The position numbers were made by a program, and so were the translations under genes. Positions 1 to 6,926 of a DNA stretch of 46,463 nucleotides are shown here, piece by piece. Position 1 is the first letter of the stretch. Each line of letters begins with the position of its first letter. Source of the DNA: an uncultured Bacillota bacterium (GTDB lineage: Bacteria; Bacillota_I; Bacilli_A; RF39; UBA660); assembly GCA_946625165.1 (NCBI GenBank), contig CAMOSR010000003.1, positions 1 through 46,463 of the forward strand, given 5' to 3'. The notes under the pieces are model-generated. The model searched no databases and was not told the DNA's origin. It was given only the letters and a program-made list of their open reading frames with translations.

Positions 1-49
1 ATCAAGAAAAAAACAACAGAAGGAATAAAAGAAGAGAAGGAGGCAAAAT

Positions 50-829
50 ATGGTTGATTTTAAATATGATATAAAAAATGAATTAAAAGAATTTTTAGAA
101 GGCTGCAAATGTGAAGAAATAAGTATAGGTTGTTCAGATACTCAAGTTATAAAAGTAGAAAAAAATCAAGAGGAATATTTTTTAAAAATTGGTGATAAAA
201 AAGTTTTACATAATGAGTTTATTAAATTAGATTTTTTGCAATCAAAACTGCCTGTTCCCAATGTTATATTGCATGATATTAATAATAGCATTGAATATAT
301 CGTAACATCTAAAATTCCTGGTGAAATGGTATGTTCTGATTATTATATGGAACATCAATCGGAGGGAATAGACATTATAGTATCAGCTTTTAAAATGTTA
401 TATGATGTAAATATAGATAATTGTCCTATTGACGTTTCCTTAGATTATAAATTGAAACTAGCAGAGGAAAATATATCTAATGGACTAATACTTGAAGAAA
501 ATGTTAGTCAAGAGGCATTAGATAGATTTGGATCAGCTGAAGGGATTTTAAAATATTTAAAGAAAAATAAATTCAAAGAAGATCTGTGTTTTAGCCATGG
601 AGATATAAGTTTACCTAATATATTTGCATATAATAAAGAATTCTCTGGTTTCATTGATGTTGGAGATTGTGGTGTCGCTGATAAATGGTTTGATATTGCT
701 ATAGTCATAAGATCAATAATACGTAATTTTGGGAAAGAATATGTTTCTGAATTTTTAAATAAATTAAATGTTGAATATGATGAATTTAAATATGATTACT
801 ATATGCTCTTAATGCAATTATATTTATAG
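50..829 (+). CDS. APH(3')-like aminoglycoside phosphotransferase
   Basis: A 259-aa cytoplasmic kinase of the aminoglycoside 3'-phosphotransferase family, which transfers phosphate from ATP (or GTP) to a hydroxyl of kanamycin-type drugs. Visible motifs are KLPVPNV in the N-lobe, the catalytic FSHGDISLPNIF (HGDxxxxN) at about residues 194-205, and the metal-binding GFIDVGDCGVADKWFDIA just after. The C-terminus (YDYYMLLMQLYL) resembles the final helix of APH(3')-III, and the length matches that family (about 264 aa). A strong AGGAGG lies 8 nt before the ATG. The next gene starts 8 nt after the stop, so the two form an operon. Whether it confers resistance cannot be told from sequence; it is divergent from the clinical enzymes and could phosphorylate another substrate. 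Confidence 0.8.
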   Translation: MVDFKYDIKNELKEFLEGCKCEEISIGCSDTQVIKVEKNQEEYFLKIGDKKVLHNEFIKLDFLQSKLPVPNVILHDINNSIEYIVTSKIPGEMVCSDYYMEHQSEGIDIIVSAFKMLYDVNIDNCPIDVSLDYKLKLAEENISNGLILEENVSQEALDRFGSAEGILKYLKKNKFKEDLCFSHGDISLPNIFAYNKEFSGFIDVGDCGVADKWFDIAIVIRSIIRNFGKEYVSEFLNKLNVEYDEFKYDYYMLLMQLYL

Positions 830-837
830 GAGAAAAT

Positions 838-1314
838 ATGAACTATAATGTAGAAAAATTATCTGATTATATGTATGATAGAGAATTATTTGAAAAATTA
901 TCAAACCAATTATATTATGTGACTGATCACCTTACTATTGATTATCCACATCATTATGAGTGGTATTATAAAAAACATCTACCATTTATTGGTAAAGAGG
1001 AAAGAGAAGTTTTATTTATAAGAAAAAATGATAATATATGTGGTGTAGCATTTCTAAAAAACACTTTAGATGAAAAGAAAATCTGTACTTTCTACGTTGC
1101 TGAATATGCAAGAAACATAGGAATTGGAAGACAATTAATGAAAACATCTATTGAGTATTTACAAACAAAAAAGCCGTTGATTACAATGCCGGCATCGAAA
1201 GTAAGATATTTTTTACATTTTATGTTTAAATACGATTGGAAAATAACACAAATTAAAGATGGTTATTATACTAGAGAACATGACGAAATTGTTTTTAACG
1301 GAACATTAGATTAA
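838..1314 (+). CDS. GNAT-family N-acetyltransferase
   Basis: A 158-aa protein of the GNAT fold, which transfers acetyl from acetyl-CoA to an amine. The CoA-binding motif A is seen as VAEYARNIGIGRQLM (R/Q-x-x-G-x-G/A type) around residues 86-100, preceded by a beta strand (KICTFYVAEYA). The Shine-Dalgarno AGGAG overlaps the stop codon of the kinase gene upstream, so translation is probably coupled. Pairing an acetyltransferase with a drug-kinase-like gene suggests a modification or resistance cassette, but the substrate is unknown. A strong hairpin terminator follows at once. Confidence 0.75.
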   Translation: MNYNVEKLSDYMYDRELFEKLSNQLYYVTDHLTIDYPHHYEWYYKKHLPFIGKEEREVLFIRKNDNICGVAFLKNTLDEKKICTFYVAEYARNIGIGRQLMKTSIEYLQTKKPLITMPASKVRYFLHFMFKYDWKITQIKDGYYTREHDEIVFNGTLD

Positions 1315-1315
1315 C

Positions 1316-1346
1316 AAAACTGACTTGATAAATCAAGTCAGTTTTT
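1316..1346. terminator. Bidirectional rho-independent terminator
   Basis: Perfect 13-bp stem AAAACTGACTTGA / TCAAGTCAGTTTT with a 4-nt loop, flanked by A-tract and T-tract. It sits between two convergent acetyltransferase genes and can serve both. Confidence 0.9.
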
Positions 1347-1884
1347 AATTAAGAATAATATTATATCTTAAATCTTTGTGTCCTTTTTTTTCACTACTTG
1401 GGATAGCATTAATGAATTTTCCATAATTTGATTCAATAATTTTCCTTGAAGCAAAGTTATCATCTAAAGTCACAATTATTACATTGTCGATGCCCATTTC
1501 TTTACATTTGTTTAGACATAGTTTAAGTATCTTTTTCCCATACCCTTTTTTTCTTTCAGATGGTCTAATACTATATCCAATATTTCCACCATGTAAATAT
1601 ACATTTAAATTTTTGCATGATGTTCTTATATTTGTGATTCCAACTATTTTGTTTGTAGATTCTTTAATTAGAAAAAATGTGTAACCAGGGCTAACATTTT
1701 TTGGACATGTTCTTTCGTTTTCATATATAGTTAATAAATTTAGCCACGTTTCATACTCATGATAATATTTATCTAAATAGCCAGATCCAATCGCATTTTC
1801 ATTATTCATAAAATATTCTTCAACAAATAATATTGCATCTTTTTTTCTTGAAAGTGTAGGTCTTTCTAAATGTAAATCACACAT
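1345..1884 (-). CDS. GNAT-family N-acetyltransferase
   Basis: A 179-aa GNAT acetyltransferase. The core strand and motif A are clear: GGNIGYSIRPSERKKGYGKK at about residues 99-118, followed by NVIIVTLDDNFASRKIIE, where the N-x-x-S step before the helix is typical. It is close to the group that annotation pipelines compare with RimJ/RimL-like or phage-type acetyltransferases (an N-terminal half with DKYYHEYETWL). GAGGTG lies 8 nt before the ATG. It is transcribed opposite to its neighbours and shares the terminator at its 3' end. Substrate unknown. Confidence 0.78.
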   Translation of the reverse strand: MCDLHLERPTLSRKKDAILFVEEYFMNNENAIGSGYLDKYYHEYETWLNLLTIYENERTCPKNVSPGYTFFLIKESTNKIVGITNIRTSCKNLNVYLHGGNIGYSIRPSERKKGYGKKILKLCLNKCKEMGIDNVIIVTLDDNFASRKIIESNYGKFINAIPSSEKKGHKDLRYNIILN

Positions 1885-2010
1885 ATAAATTTCACCTCAT
1901 TTAGAGCGAAAATATTATATCATATTTTTAAAATCTTTAAAATGTTAATATAGAAAATTTTGAACAGAAAAAAGAAGCAAAACTTTATTAAATATAAATA
2001 AAGATAATTA

Positions 2011-2039
2011 TTTAGAATAGTAAAGAATTATGTTATAAT
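2011..2039 (+). promoter_or_regulatory. Sigma-A-type promoter for the peptidase E gene
   Basis: TTTAGA, 17-nt spacer, TATAAT. The 5' leader to the ATG at 2155 is about 110 nt. Nothing else was found between 1885 and 2154. Confidence 0.55.
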
Positions 2040-2154
2040 TTATTCAAGGGAGATATTAAAGTAGCAAGTAGAAAAATAAATAAAGACTTTAAATATTGTG
2101 GTAGAATAAGTAGAAAAGCCTTAAAAAAAGAAAAAAGAAATAGGAGTTATAGAT

Positions 2155-2769
2155 ATGAAATTATTATTAGCAGGTGGCGGAGAGCCAGATCAAGTTAAAA
2201 AATTAGATGAATATTTTGCAAATTATGTTGTTAATGGTAATGTTCTATATATTCCTGTTGCTATGGATAAAATACCATATAGCGATTGTGAACAATGGTT
2301 TAGAGAAACATATGCAGAATATAATTTACACAATATTGATCTATGTACAGATTTATTTAAAGCACCAAATTTAGATGATTATAAAGCAATTTTTATTGGT
2401 GGTGGAAATACTTTTAAACTTTTAAAAGAGATTAAAGAAAGCGGTTTTGATACCAAAATAAAAGACTATTTGGAAAATGGTGGTTTTATATATGGTGGTT
2501 CTGCGGGAGCTATTATATTTGGTGAAACTATAGAAACTTCTAGTCATGCAGATAAAAATTTAGTAGGTCTTACAGATTTAACCGGTTTAAATTTATTAAA
2601 AGGCTACGATGTTTGGTGCCATTATAATGAAGATAAAGATAAAAAAGGAGTTTTAGAATTAAAGCGTCCAACATTTGTCTTGTATGAAGAATCAGGATTA
2701 TTATTTGATGACAATAAATTTGAAACTATAGGTAAAGAACCGTTAGTATTTCCAGATGATTTTGAGTAA
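2155..2769 (+). CDS. Peptidase E-like serine peptidase (family S51)
   Basis: A 204-aa cytoplasmic protein of the S51 peptidase fold (class I glutamine-amidotransferase-like), whose members cleave Asp-X dipeptides. Visible are the FIGGGNTFKLL turn at about residues 80-90, the nucleophile elbow YGGSAGAI with Ser116, and a likely catalytic His156 in DVWCHYNED. The length is close to the usual 210-230 aa. The Shine-Dalgarno TAGGAG precedes the ATG. The acetyltransferase gene downstream starts within about 25 nt, so they are probably co-transcribed. In this context it may be element cargo or a displaced housekeeping gene. Confidence 0.75.
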   Translation: MKLLLAGGGEPDQVKKLDEYFANYVVNGNVLYIPVAMDKIPYSDCEQWFRETYAEYNLHNIDLCTDLFKAPNLDDYKAIFIGGGNTFKLLKEIKESGFDTKIKDYLENGGFIYGGSAGAIIFGETIETSSHADKNLVGLTDLTGLNLLKGYDVWCHYNEDKDKKGVLELKRPTFVLYEESGLLFDDNKFETIGKEPLVFPDDFE

Positions 2770-2792
2770 TTAAAAGTAAAGGCGTGATATTT

Positions 2793-3305
2793 ATGAGTTA
2801 TAAATGTAAAATAGCATCTTTAGAAGAATTAAGTAAAAAATATGACTATGAAATTGAAATTCATCCAAATGATAACAAATGGAAAGAATTTAAAAAAATA
2901 TCACTTAAAAATTTTAATACTAGAATTACTTATATAGGTTTGTTAGATGATAGAATTATTACTGAAGCTACTGCAATTATTTCAGAAGATGATTTAGATA
3001 TGCAAAATAAAGAAGGATTAATTAATAAATCTACTGCATATTTAACCGGCTTTAGATCTAACAAAGAATATGAAGGAAAAGGCTATTTTTCAAAATTATA
3101 TAAATATATGGAAAGTGATTTAAAACAAAAAGGTTTTAAAAAACTAACATTAGGTGTTGAACCAAATGAAGTAAAAAATATGCAAATATATTTTAACTGG
3201 GGATATACCAATTATATAAAAACAGCATATGAAGAATATCCTATCTATAACGAAAATAGACAACCAGAAATAATAGTGGTGAATTATTATTATAAAAATA
3301 TTTAA
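2793..3305 (+). CDS. GNAT-family N-acetyltransferase
   Basis: A 170-aa GNAT protein with LTGFRSNKEYEGKGYFSKL (strand plus motif A, E-G-K-G-Y) near residues 81-99 and FKKLTLGVEPNE as the following strand. The ORF track starts at an upstream GTG (2784), but that codon lies inside the AAAGGCGTGA Shine-Dalgarno. The ATG at 2793 (protein starting MSYKCK) is the better start. It is co-oriented with the peptidase E gene. This is the third acetyltransferase in 3.3 kb; substrate unknown. Confidence 0.72.
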   Translation: MSYKCKIASLEELSKKYDYEIEIHPNDNKWKEFKKISLKNFNTRITYIGLLDDRIITEATAIISEDDLDMQNKEGLINKSTAYLTGFRSNKEYEGKGYFSKLYKYMESDLKQKGFKKLTLGVEPNEVKNMQIYFNWGYTNYIKTAYEEYPIYNENRQPEIIVVNYYYKNI

Positions 3306-3446
3306 GGTAAATTAAAAATAAAAAATTTAACAATAAAAATATGAGAAACTTTTGAGAAATTTTTGAGAAAAATTTGCGAGCAATTTCCAGTGACATTGGG
3401 AAACAAGCTGATAAAATATGGTTAAATAAAATAATTGTCTTTTGAG

Positions 3447-3478
3447 AAAAAATTGATATTAATTTATCAATTTTTTTT
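3447..3478 (+). terminator. Hairpin terminator
   Basis: AAAAAATTGATA / TATCAATTTTTT with a 6-nt loop and a T8 tract, downstream of the acetyltransferase gene. The stem is AT-rich, so its strength is uncertain. Confidence 0.6.
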
Positions 3479-3784
3479 GGCAATTTTTTCATTTTTTTGG
3501 TAGAAATGGGGAATGATCAAAGTATTACCATAATATTATTTTCAAAGGAAAGATAATACCAAAGTGCCATTATAATTAAAGGAAAACAAGGTAAAAAATT
3601 ACTGATTTATTCCTATAGTAATCTTTTTGCAAGTGCAAAAAGAAAATTAGTACCATAAATTTTAACCGAAAAGCCTTATAAAATAAGGGCTCGGTTTAAA
3701 ATTAGGCACAAACCTATATCCTGCTCTCTTATCTGTGCATTTGATTTTATGGTAATTAAAAGAAAATTTTGTTTTATTAGTTGG

Positions 3785-3816
3785 GATAATTTTTTAGAAA
3801 ATTATCTCTTTTTTAT
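3785..3816 (+). terminator. Hairpin terminator or attenuator before the RHH gene
   Basis: GATAATTTT / AAAATTATC with a 4-nt loop, then TCTTTTTT. It ends about 20 nt before the AAGGAGGTGA of the following broken gene, so it could attenuate that transcript. Confidence 0.5.
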
Positions 3817-3846
3817 TTCAAAAATAAAATTAAGGAGGTGAAGAAA

Positions 3847-4233
3847 ATGCGAAAAATATCTATGACTATTGATTAAGATACTTATAATATGCTTCAAAAA
3901 TATATGAAAAAAAATAAGCTTAAAAATGTAAGTAGAACTATCGCATTTTTACTTAGAGATGCTTTAGAAGAAGAAAAATATTTATCTAATATTTCATTGG
4001 TTGATAATAAATTAAACAAAATTTTATATAGAATAAGTATGTATAAAAATCTTTTGGAGCAGATGTATGTTAATTTTGGATTTCCAAAAAACCAAGATGT
4101 TAGAAACAATGAACTTTTAAAAGAGTTTTATTACAAAAATAATAAATTTTGGGAACTTAAACAATATGAAATTGATCATAAACATTTAGAAGTTTACCGT
4201 AAAAAAGTAAACTTCTTTTTGTTTTTTGCATAA
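3847..4233 (+). pseudogene. Ribbon-helix-helix-type protein broken by an in-frame stop at codon 10
   Basis: The natural start is the ATG at 3847, 7 nt after a perfect AAGGAGGTGA. It reads MRKISMTID, then TAA, then DTYNMLQKYM and on to 4233 in the same frame. The ORF track begins at the internal ATG 3889, which has no Shine-Dalgarno. The N-terminal strand plus the later NVSRTIAFLLRDAL helix look like a MetJ/Arc-type ribbon-helix-helix DNA-binding domain. A GAA-to-TAA change at a Glu codon is the simplest explanation, since 'MTIDED' is a typical family start. The rest (about 119 codons) is open, so the change is recent, or it is an error or readthrough. Such proteins commonly accompany integrative elements. 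Confidence 0.65.
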
Positions 4234-4253
4234 GAATTTAGGGGGGTATAAAT

Positions 4254-4382
4254 TTGAAAGGGGAAAAAGTTTTAAATAAAGCATTAGACTATGCTTATAT
4301 AAAAAAATTATTAAAATTAAAACTTATTAGTGAAAAAGAATATAAATTAATAAAAGAAAAAATAGATAACTATTATATATAG
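4254..4382 (+). CDS. Small SHOCT-like protein beside the recombinase
   Basis: A 42-aa ORF too short for the ORF track, starting with TTG 6 nt after an AGGGGGG Shine-Dalgarno. The product has the pattern LKLISEKEYKLIKEKI, like the short C-terminal helical SHOCT motif (L-x-x-G/K-L-I-S/T-E-x-E-F/Y). Tiny SHOCT-domain proteins are frequently found directly upstream of large serine recombinases in Firmicute elements. Function unknown. The recombinase begins 75 nt downstream, so the two are probably co-transcribed. Confidence 0.6.
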   Translation: MKGEKVLNKALDYAYIKKLLKLKLISEKEYKLIKEKIDNYYI

Positions 4383-4457
4383 CTGCAGAATTTATTTATA
4401 CACGGTATAATTATTTTAAGGACATATTATGTTACTTAAATTAGAAAGAGAGGTAAA

Positions 4458-6137
4458 ATGACAGAGGTAAAGATTATCAAAGCAAAAACAAGTGATGATA
4501 ATACTTCCTTAAATAAAGAAAAGAAAAAAGTATGTGGTTATGCTAGAGTAAGTACAGATAGTGATGAACAAATAACAAGTTACAAATCACAAATACAGCA
4601 TTATACAAAAATAATTAAAGACAATCCTGACTGGATATTTGTTGGAATGTATGCAGATGAAGGTATCTCAGGAACGCAGGTTAAAAATAGAGTTCAGTTT
4701 AAAAAAATGATAAAAGATGCTAAAGAAGGTAAAATTGATATGATAATTGCTAAATCAATATCAAGATTTGCTAGAAACACTATGGACACATTAAAATATG
4801 TAAGAGAACTTAGAGATAAAAGAGTAGATATTTATTTTGAAAAAGAAAACATTCATACATTAAATTTAGATAGTGAAATGTTTTTAACTTTATATAGTGC
4901 TTTTGCCCAAGCCGAATCAGAATCAACCTCACAAAATGTAAAAATGGGATTAAAAGCTAAAATGAAACAAGGCGGATACTGCGGTCAAGCTAATCCTTTT
5001 GGTTATAACTGGAACAAAAAATTAAAAAAATTAGAAATAAACAAAAAAGAAGCACCAACCGCTAAACTAATATTTGAACTATATGAAAAAGGACTTGGGT
5101 GTAAAAGGATTGCCGAAAAACTTAATGAGTTAGGGCTACAACCCAGAATTGCAGATAAATGGGATAGTAAAAAAATATCTAGAGTGATCAAAAATGAAAA
5201 ATATGTTGGCGATCTTCTAGGTCAAAAATACTATGTAGATGATCCAATGACTCACAAGAAAAAAAAGAACTTTGGCGAAAAAGAACAGTACTATGCAAAT
5301 GATGTACATGAAGCTATTATCTCAAGAGATTTATGGAATAAATGTCAGGAAATATACAAAAAAAGAAGTAAAAAATATGCTAAAGAACAAGGACATACTA
5401 CTAAATATAGTATGAAATATCCCTTTAGTAGTAAAATAGAATGTGGCTGTTGTAATGGTTCTTATACCAGAAGACTAGGCGGTAAATCTGGCAAAGAAAA
5501 TAAAAGAGTTGCTTACTGGCGATGCTCTAATATAGTTTATAATAAAGAAAGCTGCCAAGCTAAAGACTCTATAAGAGAAGTATATATAGAAGATATGTTT
5601 AAATGTTTATTTAATAAACTGGCTTTACATAAATATAATAAAAATCATTTAAAAGATATTATAAAAGATGTTTTAAATGATAAAGATAACGAAAGCATAC
5701 TTAAAAATCTTTATGAAGAAAAAAAGAATTATGAGGAAAGATTATCACATTTGATAGATCTAAAATTAGATAATTTTGATAATGTAAAGGTTTACGAAAG
5801 TAAAGAAAAAGAGTTAACCGAGAGATTAAAAGAAATAAATGACAGCATTAAACAACAATTAAAAGAAGTAAGCAAAGATAACAAAATAGAAAAACAACTA
5901 TTAGAAATAGAAAAAATATTAGATATGAATATATCCATAGATGAATTTGATGAGGATCTATTTAAGTTATTAATAAAAAAAGTAGTAATTGGAGATTATA
6001 ACGAAAATGGATTGTTTAACCCAAATACTGTAAAATTTATACTTAATATAGACGAGAAAGGCTTTATTTTTGGGAGGAAAAATGCTATGTCAAACTATGA
6101 CGAAAACATCTCCAGCTGGACCACCATACTGCGTTAA
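4458..6137 (+). CDS. Large serine recombinase (integrase/excisionase type)
   Basis: A 559-aa site-specific recombinase. The resolvase catalytic domain spans about residues 25-170, with the nucleophile Ser32 in GYARVSTDSDEQ and the conserved SISRFARN and Q/E-rich AFAQAESES blocks. A recombinase domain follows (NPFGYNW; GLGCKRIAEKLNELG; VGDLLGQKYYVDD), then a zinc-ribbon (SKIECGCCNGSYTRR ... YWRCSN ... SCQAK) and a coiled coil (about 420-480). Such enzymes join attP and attB without accessory factors and need a directionality factor to excise. GAGAGG lies just before the ATG. Its last ~10 codons (ISSWTTILR) are the antisense of cotJC, so the gene uses a stop codon supplied by the host side of the junction. 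Confidence 0.93.
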   Translation: MTEVKIIKAKTSDDNTSLNKEKKKVCGYARVSTDSDEQITSYKSQIQHYTKIIKDNPDWIFVGMYADEGISGTQVKNRVQFKKMIKDAKEGKIDMIIAKSISRFARNTMDTLKYVRELRDKRVDIYFEKENIHTLNLDSEMFLTLYSAFAQAESESTSQNVKMGLKAKMKQGGYCGQANPFGYNWNKKLKKLEINKKEAPTAKLIFELYEKGLGCKRIAEKLNELGLQPRIADKWDSKKISRVIKNEKYVGDLLGQKYYVDDPMTHKKKKNFGEKEQYYANDVHEAIISRDLWNKCQEIYKKRSKKYAKEQGHTTKYSMKYPFSSKIECGCCNGSYTRRLGGKSGKENKRVAYWRCSNIVYNKESCQAKDSIREVYIEDMFKCLFNKLALHKYNKNHLKDIIKDVLNDKDNESILKNLYEEKKNYEERLSHLIDLKLDNFDNVKVYESKEKELTERLKEINDSIKQQLKEVSKDNKIEKQLLEIEKILDMNISIDEFDEDLFKLLIKKVVIGDYNENGLFNPNTVKFILNIDEKGFIFGRKNAMSNYDENISSWTTILR

Positions 6138-6212
6138 AATACATTTAGCCATATTTAAATCTTTGTTTTTAATATTAACTGGATATTGCAATTTTTTTTC
6201 ATATTTCCACAT
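6090..6212 (-). pseudogene. cotJC: cotJC 5' fragment: spore-coat manganese-catalase-like protein, truncated by the element
   Basis: Starts at the ATG at 6212, 6 nt after AGGGGG, and reads MWKYEKKLQYPVNIKN, then ILTQYGGPAG. This is the highly conserved N-terminus of CotJC, a spore-coat-associated manganese catalase of about 190-200 aa. After about 35 matching residues it changes to DVFVIV and a TGA stop at the element junction, so only a 40-aa stub is encoded. The ORF track's longer version (to 6314) starts inside the upstream gene. The gene follows the CotJA-CotJB gene by 10 nt, in the classic cotJ order A-B-C. It is dead unless the element excises and rejoins the halves. Confidence 0.85.
6098..6121. 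other. Probable attachment-site junction (attR-like) in cotJC
   Basis: On the minus strand the cotJC homology continues through codons for QYGGPAG and stops matching immediately after GGAGA. On the plus strand this is ...ACATC|TCCAGCTGGACC. The crossover core is probably a few bases within TCTCC (about 6108-6113). The exact dinucleotide cannot be set without the other junction or an empty site. Confidence 0.5.
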
Positions 6213-6222
6213 AACTAACCCC

Positions 6223-6768
6223 CTAATAATTTTCCCATGGCCAAGGAGAATCATTCCATGCCCAAGGATAAGTTTTACTCGAATCCACAAAAAGTGGACC
6301 GTATTTAGTTTCATATTCTTTTATAACGTTATTAGAATCTTCTGATAACTCCTTAAATAAATTAATCATATCTCTATCATAAGGATGAGTATCTAAATAT
6401 AAATTTACCTCGTGAGCCGCAAAACAATATGCATCAACCTTAGTAAGAAGTTCTGCCTGCTCATTCATTGGTTTTATGTCATAAGGCCTACTTAATTTAT
6501 ATTGATTAAATAATTCAGGAAACATATTACCTCTAATAAACCCATTATAAATATCATACAGTTTATTTGGATCTGCATCGCCACTATAACCGCACATATT
6601 GAAAGTCATATTGTCGCCCGCTTGTTTTTTAAGCTTATTTATTAGTTTCATATCAATATTAGAATTATTGTAATTTACCTGACCATTTAAATTATTAAAA
6701 GCGCCAGGATATATAGAATTGAAATTGTTTGGCATGTTTATCTCACCTGCATTATAATAGTTATTCAT
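6223..6768 (-). CDS. Fused CotJA-CotJB spore coat protein
   Basis: A 181-aa protein. Residues ~100-181 match CotJB: LLTKVDAYCFAAHEVNLYLDTHP, then YETKYGPL, ending in the typical tryptophan/proline tail YPWAWNDSPWPWENY. The preceding part (NGFIRGNMFPELFNQYKL, about residues 74-91) matches the 'GT-x-FPEL-x-x-PY' signature of CotJA, normally a separate ~80-aa protein. An Asn-rich N-terminus (NNYYNAGEINMPNNF) looks low-complexity. A GGGAGG lies 8 nt before the ATG. CotJA, CotJB and CotJC are made in the mother cell and deposited in the spore coat. The order (AB fusion, then cotJC) is that of a cotJ operon. Confidence 0.82.
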   Translation of the reverse strand: MNNYYNAGEINMPNNFNSIYPGAFNNLNGQVNYNNSNIDMKLINKLKKQAGDNMTFNMCGYSGDADPNKLYDIYNGFIRGNMFPELFNQYKLSRPYDIKPMNEQAELLTKVDAYCFAAHEVNLYLDTHPYDRDMINLFKELSEDSNNVIKEYETKYGPLFVDSSKTYPWAWNDSPWPWENY

Positions 6769-6787
6769 CTAATTACCTCCCTCACAG

Positions 6788-6814
6788 TATAGTATGAAAT
6801 CTAAAAAGTGAAGT
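6788..6814 (-). promoter_or_regulatory. Candidate mother-cell sigma (SigK/SigE-like) promoter of the cotJ operon
   Basis: Read on the minus strand: AC, 16 nt, CATACTATA, about 10 nt before the Shine-Dalgarno. This fits the SigK pattern (AC-N16/17-CATANNNTA); the -10 also resembles SigE's CATACAAT, but no good SigE -35 is seen. A short pattern, so chance occurrence is possible. Confidence 0.35.
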
Positions 6815-6873
6815 GTAGTTAATAGCCCAGTAGTAAAACATATACATGAAAACAAATTAAATAAGTAAAAACA

Positions 6874-6902
6874 TTGAAATACATTTGTTCGTGTGGTAAA
6901 AT
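6874..6902 (+). promoter_or_regulatory. Sigma-A promoter of the SNF2 helicase gene
   Basis: TTGAAA, 17-nt spacer, TAAAAT; transcription would start about 15 nt before the Shine-Dalgarno. Confidence 0.75.
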
Positions 6903-6926
6903 ATTTTAAATAGAAGGAGGAACATT

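Larger units (their letters stand above)
3306..3846 (+). other. Non-coding AT-rich stretch with hairpins
   Basis: No convincing ORF on either strand over about 540 nt. It holds two terminator-like hairpins (listed separately) and a third paired element at 3661-3700: TTTAACCGA and GCCTTAT pair with ATAAGGGC and TCGGTTTAAA. It also holds short iterations of TTTTGAGAAA near 3350-3372. It is probably the regulatory and spacer segment of the integrated element; a decayed gene cannot be excluded. Confidence 0.5.
1..6109. mobile_element. Right-hand part of an integrated element with a large serine recombinase, inserted in cotJC
   Basis: The right boundary is seen directly: on the minus strand the cotJC reading frame matches the family up to GGPAG and then changes into unrelated codons and a stop at about 6108. 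The serine recombinase gene ends across this point, as expected when the integrase lies beside one attachment site. No C-terminal cotJC sequence occurs anywhere between position 1 and the junction, so the left end lies outside the window or has been lost. Contents are an aminoglycoside-phosphotransferase-like gene, three acetyltransferases, a peptidase E, a broken ribbon-helix-helix gene, a SHOCT-like ORF and the recombinase. That all genes back to position 1 belong to the element is inferred; only the last ~2.3 kb is firmly element-like. Confidence 0.55.

Noticed and set aside
6090-6314. 74-aa minus-strand ORF in the track as one gene
   Set aside because: Its first 34 codons lie within and just after the CotJA-CotJB gene; the real start is the ATG at 6212 of cotJC.
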